NCBI GenBank assembly: GCA_030704615.1
Contig: CM060731.1
Span: 68,242,756 to 68,306,755, forward strand
Length of the DNA stretch: 64,000 nt
Direction of reading: 5' to 3'
From: Takakia lepidozioides
Lineage: Eukaryota > Streptophyta > Takakiopsida > Takakiales > Takakiaceae
Position 1 is the stretch's first letter. Every line of letters starts with the position of its first letter. A program made the translations under genes and the position numbers. Shown in pieces: positions 54,718 to 64,000 of this stretch. The notes below the pieces were generated by a model, which worked only from the letters and a program-made list of their open reading frames with translations, was not told the DNA's origin and did no database searches.

Positions 54718-56646
54718 CTCTTCCAGCTCCCCCTTCTCTCTCCTCTGCTGGCTCTTGCTAGGACTGCGGATTGCTGCAGGGTAATCTGCCAAAAACCTAA
54801 ACTTTTTCTAATTTGCAGGGGAAGATTGACCACCTCGAATAGTCAGAAGATGATGCCTTCTCTCTACCAATCTCCACTAACAACCCACAAAATCCGCCAA
54901 GCCCAACTCAATCTTTCCCCTTCCCTCTCAAATCCTACCTACCTGCAAAGACCAACAACTCAGAATCGTGCAAATCCCGCCCTAAAACTAGGTACTTGCT
55001 GTTCTGCATCATGGTCAAGACGCGTGACCAGGGAAAACTGCCTATTACACAGTGTCACAGTGTTAGTGCAGCTTCATATATTAGAAGGATTGAACGGCAA
55101 CAGCAAATTGAAAGTCGTGGATTTCGGTTGCTCCCATTCATGCTGAATTTTGCTGTTTACTTTCTTTTCTATGCGTATAGAAACATAGTTACGGCCAAAC
55201 TGGTAGACTCAGTCTGCCTTCCTGCAATCTTGCGACCCATACACCCTCCCTCCTCCCGCAAGACGACCTAACCGTCTGTCTTGTGTGTCAACGCTACCGA
55301 CCTTACACTCATATCCATCCACTTCCGAGTTTGGAACCAAATGTATTTGATGGAATTACCGCTAAAGAGTGTTGAAATTTTAGCAATGACCAAGCGTTTC
55401 GCAAGCTGGGTGTTGAAGTTTGATCTCAACTGTAAGTAGAAGCTAAGTGGAACTCACACATCAGCCCTCAGAATGACTTGGACAGGAGAGGTGTTGACTA
55501 TCCCAAGGCCTTTTTGAAGAATCTAAAAGGAGTGGTCCCTAGCTTCGACCAGTGGTGGATCCTGAGGTGCTTCAGGCAGGGGTTCCCAGGAATTTCAAGG
55601 TGAATTCAACGTAGTAACGTAGTAACCTTGAGATTGACTGGCCTGAAAATACTTGCCCGTTGATAGACTGCTTTTGACACTTCATACAATGGGTGTCACA
55701 GTACACATATGAGCATCCCATGATGAAAGAGCTTTATTTGCTTGGGATGTGAACGCCTCAAAGAGTTGCGATAGTATATCGGTGAATTTCAATGAAAAAA
55801 ATCTGCTTGAGTAAGTGTACAATGCTTCAAAAGCTCTCTATTGGGCAGGGCTTGCATGAATTCCATGCATTTATTTGGATACAAGACTTAATTGTTTTTA
55901 TAAAAAGAAAACACCTGGGAGCAACAGCTCACAAATCAGGCCCCTTAATTGTAGTGAGAGGAAAAAACAACCTCTTTCACTGTAACCTTAACCTTGCGGT
56001 GAGGCTTTCATGGGAACCTTGCGGTGAGGCTTTCATGGGACACCGCCAAAGGGAAGGGGAGAAGAACATACCACAACCATCAAGCTAGTAAGATTTGACC
56101 CCATAATCTTCTGAGTGCACTATCCAACTCAGCTACCAGTTCTCAAAGCCCAATTGTTCTCAGCTCCTCTCAATATAACGACTAGGGCTTCGCGTTGCTC
56201 CGCACTACTAGCGACGAATTCTGAGAACTATGTTCAATTTTTCACAAAAAAAGGGCTGGGTCATCCCCTCGGTGGTACATGCAGAGATCCCCTGTTTTGT
56301 TTTTTTCTGGAAGAAAAATGGCGGATCTGCATTTCTAATGTTCAATTTTCACAAGCCGCATCAATCAATAACAACATACCCAAATACCCTTACATTCACT
56401 GCATGAACTTTCAATCATCCACCGTGGGATTGGATCTTGGTGGGTTTAGGCTAGCTTTTGACAATATTCATGCAAGTTCGTCAAGGGCTCCATCCAAAGC
56501 CACACCACGAAAAACAAACAAACATGTCCAAATTTAAGATGCTGAACAAACTTGTGCACAGGACTGCCCCTCTCATTAAGCTCATTAAAATTCGTATTCA
56601 CTTCCATCTTGAAGCTTTGGAGAAGCTCCACCACCCAAACCCAGAA
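54718..56646. other. Spacer upstream of URM1
   Basis: The first few hundred bases should be the URM1 promoter (CT-rich upstream strand near 54720-54760). No other gene recognised. A perfect 25-bp tandem duplication (ACCTTGCGGTGAGGCTTTCA and on to TGGGA) occupies 55991-56040. Confidence 0.6.
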
Positions 56647-57351
56647 TTATAGCAACACATAAGTCGCGGCATCCTGTTCATCCCACTTGAGGATAGATGT
56701 TGCCACACATTCAGCCATCTCCACATTGCCATGGATTCTGCAGGCACCAAGCAAGGCCTTCCACACCACAACATCTGGATTGATTTGCATTTTATTAATC
56801 AGGAACCTTGCCTCATGTAGTTGTCCCACACGTCCAGAAGGTCCACCATGCAGCCAAAGTGCTTTACTGGCACCATGATGTTAACTCAGGGAATCGAAGT
56901 AGCGTCTTCCTTCATTCAGTAGGCCAGTGCGGCTGCATGCAGAGAGAACACATATAAAGGTGATAATGTCCAGCTTCAAGCCATTCTTTTGCATTCCTTC
57001 AAATAGTTGCAGGACCTCCCTATGACAACCATGCTGGGCATATCCTGCAATCATGGGATTCCACGACACCACATTTCGTTCAGTCATCCTGTCGAACACT
57101 CCCTTTGCATCCTCGATGCACTCACATTTGACATACAGGTCCAGCAGGGTACCATCGACCAGGGTATTCTCCAGAATGATATCTGGAACAAATCCAGCTT
57201 TAATTATGTCAGCATGGACTTGTTTGCCCTTCTCCAGGGCTGCTAGGCTTGCTCTTTCAATATTGTGTGCACATCCGTTGGTGTTGTTAGCCACACACTG
57301 AATCCTGCATGAAATGGAGCAAGTCGAAGGATCACATTGAGATGTATCCAC
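56647..57351 (-). pseudogene. PPR fragment (PLS class) with frameshift
   Basis: 57351-56881 reads HADIIKAGFVPDIILENTLV, CECIEDAKGVFDRMTERNVV and MIAGYAQHGCHREVLQLFEGM, ending CVLSACSRTGLLNEGRRYF. This is a run of P, L and S motifs. A stop at 56881 and shifted frames follow (HFGCMVDLL), and the continuation (FLINKMQINPDVVVWKALLGACRIHG) sits in 56829-56647 and runs into an E-type domain. PPR proteins of this class bind organelle RNA, often for C-to-U editing. This copy is broken. Confidence 0.75.
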
Positions 57352-57741
57352 AAATAGAACACGGTTAATGGGTAATCAAAGCAGAATTTCTTTGAAGGAC
57401 ATGTTGTGTAGTGGAAGAAGAGGGTACATGAAAGGTGCATGACTTGCCTACGGATGCTGCCAATGCAGGTCAATCTTACTCCTATTCCAAGAGGGGATTC
57501 TATTTCTCCACACACATGCAGCCATTACAGCCTCCAAACTGTCGGTGGTACCCTTGCCTGCTGTATCCATGAACCTTCTGATTGGTTTCTGGACAGTAGA
57601 GAAAGTAAAATCAGAAGAATGGAGGCTATAAATTCACTTTTGTAGCTGCCATTTCAAAGAAAATTCCCATGGGCGTATAAAACACTTGAAGGAAACACCC
57701 AACTCAGCTTATCACATAGTTCCTATGCAAAATTGCGTCTG

Positions 57742-58566
57742 CTACTCTCTGTCATCTAACAGGGATTCAACTTTTTGCCTCGGTTGTACCTGACTATAGA
57801 CCTCTATGCAGCATCGACCAGGCTCCCTCCTGACACCTCTGTCCCACATCATCCTCCTCACCTTTGCGGCATCGTCCCACCTACCAGCTGCAGCAAAAAC
57901 ATTGGATAGAAGCACATACGTTGCCGCATTCTGCGGATCCCACTCAAGAAGGTATTCTACTGCACGTTCTGCCACCTCCAGATTCCCATGAATTCTGCAG
58001 GCACCAAGCAAAGTCCCCCAGACTGTAGCAGCTGGTTTGCTTGGCATTTTCTTGATGAAGTCCTCTGCCTCATCCACATGCCCTGCACGGCCTAGAAGGT
58101 CCACCATGCAACCAAAATGCTGGTCTGTGGAAGTCAGGCCATGAGCTTGACTCCTAGAATCAAAGTAATGACTGCCTTCATCTACTAGTCGCACATGGCT
58201 ACATGCAGAGAGAACACATATAAAAGTGATACCATTCGGCTTCAACCCTTCGTGTTGCATTTGTTCCAATAGTTGCAGGGCCACCCTACCACACCCATGC
58301 TGAGCATATCCTGCAATCATAGCACTCCATGAGACCACATCTCGTTCAACCATATTGTCAAACACTAGCCATGCATTCTTTAAATCCCCACATTTGGCAT
58401 ACATGTCAACAAGGGTACTTTCCAAAGTGAGTGTTGGCTCAATTCCAGCTTTGATAATGTCAGCATGGATTTCTGTGGCCTTTTCCAGGGCTGCCAGGCT
58501 GGCACAGGCGTTGAAAACAGAAACAAAAGGTACCTGGTTGGTGTCACCCCTTCCCATATCATTCAC
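57742..58566 (-). pseudogene. PPR C-terminal part with E domain
   Basis: The longest open PPR stretch (274 codons). It has PLS motifs from FVSVFNACASLAALEKATEI, through MIAGYAQHGCGRVALQLLEQM and CVLSACSHVRLVDEGSHYF, to CMVDLLGRAGHVDEAEDF. An E1/E2 region then follows (TVWGTLLGACRIHGNLEVAE, YVLLSNVFAAAGRWDDAAKV, REPGRCCIEV). The chain ends 19 residues later without a DYW domain. Upstream PPR sequence (58.6-61.1 kb) lies in several frames, so there is no intact N-terminus. It could be a truncated E-class gene, but the missing start favours pseudogene. Confidence 0.7.
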
Positions 58567-58569
58567 TAA

Positions 58570-61116
58570 TATGTCTCCAAAGCCTCCCTACCAACTCCAT
58601 GCTGGGCATATCCTGAAATCATTGCACTCCAGGAGAGCACATCTCGTTCAGCCACCAGGCTGGCACATGCATTGAGAACGCACACAACCGTCACCTAGTT
58701 GGGCATAACCCCTTTCTGTTTTGCTCATAGATCTCCAAAGCCTTTTTACCACATCCAAGCTGAGCATATCCTCCGATCATCGCATACATGTCCACGAGGG
58801 TATTGTTCAGAACCACATCTGGTACAATTCCAGCTTTGGTGATGCAACCATGCCCTTTTCCAGGGCTGCTAGGCTTGCATATGCACTGCAAACGCACACA
58901 AACGTGATGTGGTCGGGCTTCATCACTTCCCCCATCATTTGCTCATAGGTCTCCAAAGCCTCCATCCTGTCTTGCTGCAATCTCTCGTATATCTCGAAAC
59001 CCTCTTGCCACATCCATGTTGAGCACACCCTGCGATCATGGTGTTCCATGATACTATCTCTCGTTTAGCCAATTGTCAAAAGCTTGACGTGCATCCTTTA
59101 TGCTCCCACATTTTGCATATGTGTCCACAAGCGTAGTCTCCTTATGTAGCATGCAATTCCAGATTTAATGATGTCAGCATGGACCTCTTTGCCCTTCTCC
59201 AAGGCTCCCAGGCTGGCCATGCATTGAGAACACAAGTGAATGTGACGTTGTTGGGCGTTACCCCTTTATTTGCATTTGTTCATACATCTCAACAGCCTCC
59301 CTGCCATACTCATGCGGAGCATATGCTGCAATCATGGTCCTCCATGAAACCACATCATGTTGTGTCATATTGTCACCTGCCAGATGCGGCGTAGATGTTG
59401 GATAGCAGCACATAAGCTGCATGGTGGTTGGGATCGCACTTGAGAAGAGATTTTGTTGCATGTTCTGCTACCTCCACATCCCCATGAATTCTGGCAGCAG
59501 CAAGCAAGGTCCCCCAAACCAGAGCATCTGGTTCAATTGGCATTTTGTTGATAAACTCTTCTGCCTCATCTCATCGGCCTACACGGCCAAGAAGGTCCAC
59601 AATGCAGCAAAAATGCTCCACTGTAGGAGTGAGGCCGTGATCTCTACTCATGGAACCAAACAAGTGGTGGCCTTCATCCACCAGGCCTACATGCCTACAA
59701 GCAGAGAGAAGAGAAACGAAGGTGATACCATCTGGCTTCAAGCCTTCCTGCTGCATCTGTTCAAATAGTTGGAAGGCCTCTGTACTACACCCATGCTGAG
59801 CATATCCTGCAATTATGGCATTCCATGCTTGCTGAACCATATTTTCAAACACTTGACGTGCATCGTGAACACTCCCACATTTGGCATACATGTTAACAAG
59901 GGCATTGTCCAAGTTAAGATATGACACAACCCCAGCTTTGTTAATATCAGTATGGACTCGCGTGCCCTTTTCCAGGGCCCCTAGACTGGCACATGCATTG
60001 ACAACAGAAACGAACGTGACCCTGTTCGGTGTCATCGCGTCCAGTTCCATTTGCTTGTATCTTGAAAGCCTCTTCAGCATAGCCATGCTCAGCATATCAT
60101 GTAATCATGGCATTCCATGAGACCACATCTCGTTCAGGCATTTTGTTTAAAACCTGACGTGCATCTTTTCCGCTCCCACATTTGGCGTCAAGAAGGCTGT
60201 TCTCCACTTTAATATCCTGCAATCATTGCACTCCATGAGGGCTTCACCACTTCCCCCATCATTTGTTCATAGGTCTCCAAAGCCTCCATCCCGTGCCCCT
60301 GCTCTGCATACCCTGCAAGCATAGCGTTCCACGACACCACATTTCTTTCAACCACAGTGTTGAAAACTCCCTTCGCATCCTCGATCCACCCACATTTGGC
60401 ATATGTCCATCAGGGCAGTGTTCAGGATGAATCTGGTGCAATTCCAGCTTTGACGATGTCACCACGGACCTCTTTCCCATTTTCCAGGGCTCGCAGGTTT
60501 GCACACGCATTGCAACCTTGGTACAATTCCAGCTTTGATGATGTCACCATGGACCTCTTTCCCCTTTTCCAGAGCTCCCCGGCTTGCACACGCATTGCAA
60601 ACACAAATGAACGTGATGTGGTTGGGCTTCACCCTTGATGCATCATTTGCTCAAAGGTCTCCAAAGCATTCCTACCACACCCGTGCTTGGTAAATCCTGC
60701 CAACATTATGTTCCACATGATCAAACATCGTTGAGGCATTCTGTTGAACACTTGGTGAGCATCACCACATCTCATTCCGCCATATTGTCTAACACTCCCT
60801 TTGCATGCTCGACGCTCCCACATTTGGCATACATGTCCACCAGGGTATTGTTCAGGATCACATCTGGTATGATTCCAGCTCTGACGATGTCGCCATGCAC
60901 CTTTTGCCCAGAAATGCCAGAAGAGGCATTGTGGACTCCCTCTCTTGATCCTCTTCCAGAGGCTGTGGTCATGGTTGAAGTGCCTAATTTTATCAACTGT
61001 GCCGCTGCAGCTGTTGCCTTTAGTTGACCATCTACCCATGCAGGTTTCTTGTAGCTATTGATCCACAGGGAATCATAGGTAATCTTGTGCTTGAAATCTG
61101 GCCCTCTTGGATGCAC
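58570..61116 (-). pseudogene. Broken upstream PPR repeats and N-terminus
   Basis: PPR motifs continue in alternating frames: 58897-58691, 59049-58807, 59461-59258, 60095-59571 (174 codons, with NACASLGALEKGTRVHTDIN and LLSACRHVGLVDEGHHLF), 60604-60259, 61039-60629 and 61116-60772. The last contains an N-terminal-like WVDGQLKATAAAAQLIKLGT followed by a GDIVRAGIIPDVILNNTLVD repeat. Motif order shows one or two former genes collapsed by small indels and local duplications. Confidence 0.7.
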
Positions 61117-61507
61117 ACTCTACCCCTGCTCCTTCAGCTATCCATGCCTCTGCACAAATCATGCATTCATCCTTGCCTTGCTGCTAATAGCTGACAATAA
61201 CAGCCTAGATTAACACCCAACTCAGCTTATCACACTAGTTCATATGTTCATTGCGTCTGCTACTCACTGTAATCCAACAGGCATCCACCTTTTTGCCTCG
61301 ATTGTCCCACCATTGACTGGGGTCAGAAAAGTATTCTTTCCACAGCTTCTCCTCGTCTCTCTTACCTGTTTCTGGATACTTTGGCAGTATCATGTCAAAG
61401 TCACTCCAACTATCAAAGGTTCACTCAACCAGCTAACTTGCAGAATTCAACATGAAAATTTAGGGCCGGTTCTGATAAGAGGGAACCCACACTCCATCCC
61501 TGCTCCT

Positions 61508-61972
61508 TCAGCTATCCATGCCTCTGCACAAATCATGCATACATCCTTGCCTTGCTGCTAGCAACATATAATGACAGCCTAGAATTCTTCCAGCAAACAC
61601 CCCCGCACTTAACATACATGTTGACGAGGGTGCTGAGGAGAAAAACATTTGGCGTGAATCCACTTTGGATAATGTGAGTGTGCACCAACTTTCAACTTCC
61701 AGGCCTTTCACCTTGATGCACTTATGCAAGAGACAGACATACGTTTCTGAATCTGCTGAAATGCCTCCTTGGTTTAAAGTCTGTAGAGCCTCTTTCAGTC
61801 TGCCTGCCTCACAAAGCATCTTCACATGCCCAGAAGTGCCAGAAGTGGCATTGTGGACTCCCTCTCTTGATCCTCTTTCAGAAGCTGTGGTGATGGATGA
61901 GTTGCCTAATTTCATCAACTGTGCTGCTGCAACTACTGCATTCAGTTGACCATCTACCCAGAGAGACCACAT
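61508..61972 (-). pseudogene. Second PPR N-terminal copy
   Basis: MWSLWVDGQLNAVVAAAQLM through REGVHNATSGTSG parallels the N-terminus at about 61040-60900. Here it leads into MLCEAGRLKEALQTLNQGG and ETYVCLLHKCIKVKGLEVE, a normal PLS start. A frameshift at about 61680 is followed by THIIQSGFTPNVFLLSTLVNMYVKCGGV in another frame, after which homology stops. The following 61.2-61.4 kb resembles 57.69-57.78 kb and 63.3-63.4 kb, the downstream flank of a PPR gene. The copy was therefore cut down to its two ends. Confidence 0.65.
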
Positions 61973-61979
61973 ATAAAGG

Positions 61980-63200
61980 TGATAATGTCCGGCTTCAAGC
62001 CGTTCTTTTACATTCCTTCAAATAGTTGCAGGACCTCCCTATGACAACCATGCTGGACATATCCTGCGATCATGGAATTCCACGACACCACATTTCGTTC
62101 AGTCATCCTGTCGAACACTCCCTTTGCATCCTTGATGCACTCACATTTGACATACAGGTCCAGCAGGGCAGTGTTCAGGATGACATCTGGTACAAATCCA
62201 GCTTTGACGATGTCCCATGGACCTCATTGCACCTTTCCACGGCTGCCAGGCTTGCACAAGCATTGCAAACGCAAACAAATGTGATGTGGTTGGGCTTCAC
62301 CCTTTCGCACATCAATTGCTCATAGGTCTCCAAAGCCTCCATCCTGCCCTTTGCTGTGCATATCCTACAATCATCGTCCTCCACAACACCACATTTCTTT
62401 CAGCCATACTGTCGAACCCTCCCTTTGCATCCTAGATGCACTCACATTTGACATACATGTCCAGCAGGGCAGTGTTCAGGATGACATCTGGTACAAATCC
62501 AGCTTTGACGATGTCACATGCATGGACCTCATTGCACCTTTCCAAAGCTACCAGGCTTGCACACGCATTGCAAATGCACACAAACGTTATGCGGTTGGGC
62601 TTCACCCCTTCGCACATCAATTGCTCATAGGTCTCCAACTCCTCCATCCCGCGCCCTTGCTGTGCATATTCTGCAATCATCGCCCTCCACGACACCACAT
62701 CTCCTTCAGCCATACTGTCGAAAACTTCTTTTGCATCCTCGATGCACTCACATTTGACATACATGTCCAGCAGGGCAGTGTTCAGAATGACATTGGGTAC
62801 AATTCCAGATGTGACGATGTCACCATGGACCACTTTGCACCTTTCCAGAGCTGCCAGGCTTGCACACGCATTGCAAATGCAAACAAATGTTATGCGGTCG
62901 GGCTTCACCCCTTCCCCCATCATTTGCTCATAGGTCTCTGAAGCCTCCATTGCTGTGCATATCCTGCAATCATCGCCCTCCATGTCACCTCATTTCTTTC
63001 AGCCATACTGTCGAAAACTCCCTTTGCATTCTCGATGCACTCACATTTGACATACATGTCCAGCAGGGCTGTGTTCAGGATGACATCTGGTACAAATCAG
63101 CTTTGACAATGTCACCATGGACCTCATTGCACCTTTCCAGGGCTGCCAGGCTTGCACACACATTGCAAATGCAAACAAACGTCAACAAGCTTCTCCTCAT
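61980..63200 (-). pseudogene. Tandem array of PLS triplets (about 300-bp period)
   Basis: Four near-identical units recur at about 62122, 62423, 62728 and 63022 (anchor word CTTTGCATCCTCGATGCACT), spaced about 294-305 bp, that is about 100 codons or one P-L-S triplet. Each encodes KAGFVPDVILNTALLDMYVK, CECIEDAK-VFDSMAE and YEQMM-EGVKPN/DRITFVC. The frame 62983-62432 joins two units (183 codons) and others are shifted. High similarity between units implies recent tandem expansion within one gene. Confidence 0.75.
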
Positions 63201-64000
63201 CTATGTTATCTGTTTTTGGATACTTTCCTGCTGCCACATCGGCAGTAACTTGTCAAAGTCACTCCTAACCACCACAGATACACCCAACGAGCCCATGGAG
63301 ACCTGCTAGCAACTGACACAATTCTGAATTGCATCTGTTTCTCTCTGTATCCAATAGGCATTCACCTTTTTGTCTCCATTGTCCCACCATTGACTGGGGT
63401 CGGAAAAGTGAAATGGTGCAGCTAGGCAGGCAGAGATTGAAACACGGCGCATACATATCGACAAGGATAGTCTCCATAATGATATCTGGTGCAATTCTAG
63501 CTTCCACAATGTCAACATGGACCTATGTACCTTTTTCCAGGGCTTCTAGGCTGGCACAAGCATTGAGATAGAAATGAATGTAATGCTGTTGGGTGTTCAT
63601 ACATCTGGCAAGCCGCCCTACCACAGCCATGCTGATCATATCTTGCAATTATCAGACGCATCTCAGGACCGAGTCTGATGAGAGGGAAAAACAGGCTGAA
63701 ATAGGTCGAAGAAGAAGGTGCCCTCACCACATTGTCCTTGACCTTGTGTCATGACCCATGGAGGATTTGACGGACCATCAACCCAAAAGGACCTCTTGTG
63801 TGTGCTGCTTTTGTCTGTAGTCAGGTAATGTCGGATTGGTCTGTGAGAACCACCACGGTGCAGCTGAGTAGGCAGAGATTGAAACACGGCATGCTAAGAC
63901 CAAGCTGAATCTCCCAAGAACCTTGTAAACATCAGGAAGAATACCATCTACGATTGAATTTGCTTCCCCCTCTTTAGTGTCACCATCAGGCTTTCTCTTT
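63201..64000 (-). pseudogene. Further PPR debris at right edge
   Basis: A gene-flank segment (63310-63400, similar to 61.26-61.33 kb) is followed by short PPR pieces on the minus strand (LDMYAP-like text at 63507-63420 and an IARYDQHGCGRAACQMYE-like piece at 63660-63580). An N-terminal-like stretch lies at 63887-63663 (WVDGPSNPPWVMTQG). No continuous coding sequence is left. The cluster probably continues beyond the window. Confidence 0.5.

Noticed and set aside
1-64000. tRNA, rRNA and snRNA genes
   Set aside because: I saw no convincing cloverleaf with A and B boxes or conserved RNA sequence. The TGGTATCAGAGC at 24949 is a retroelement primer site.

Overview
The window looks like nuclear DNA of a streptophyte, most likely a non-seed land plant (fern, lycophyte or bryophyte). 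The reasons are spliced plant-type genes with GT-AG introns, a nuclear ccmA/ABCI1 gene, PLS-class pentatricopeptide (PPR) sequences, and Ty3/gypsy retrotransposons that carry a cytosine methyltransferase. I recall such elements being reported from charophyte algae. The species cannot be fixed from the sequence alone.

Layout. 1-2.38 kb: mostly unassigned, with one segment (1.33-1.66 kb) repeated in rearranged form at 48.4-48.7 kb. 2.38-7.19 kb: a 5'-truncated Ty3/gypsy element (copy A) with a 5-methylcytosine DNA methyltransferase (DNMT) region, a pol that has lost its reverse transcriptase, and a tandem LTR-like tail. 7.2-10.4 kb: AT-rich spacer with a 440-bp TA-flanked MITE. 10.4-22.2 kb: a longer copy B of the same family (gag, protease, DNMT, RT, RNase H, integrase, PHD finger). 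It is decayed by stop codons and split by a 1,517-bp CACTA-type element. 24.2-31.2 kb: an LTR-complete chromovirus with a chromodomain but a frameshifted pol. 32.1-34.6 kb: a broken pogo/Tigger transposase on the minus strand. 35.1-42.8 kb: an unrecognised, apparently multi-exon minus-strand locus filled with CAGACT-type short repeats and encoding Q/T-rich repeats. 45.55-54.72 kb: a conserved gene island, ABCI1/CCMA (-), UFBP1/DDRGK1 (+) and URM1 (-), whose exons I could join completely. 56.6-63.9 kb: a tandemly duplicated, mostly broken PPR cluster on the minus strand.

How the parts relate. ABCI1 and UFBP1 are divergent across about 0.8 kb. UFBP1 and URM1 are convergent, so a UFM1-pathway factor and a second ubiquitin-like modifier lie tail to tail. 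ABCI1 and the PPR sequences both point to organelle gene expression and cytochrome c maturation. The most distinctive system is the Ty3/gypsy family that joins a DNA-methylation writer (DNMT) and a probable histone reader (PHD finger) in one polyprotein. Both copies here are dead, but copy B is a single long frame broken mainly by stops that fit C-to-T change. All exon joins and repeat comparisons were made by eye.
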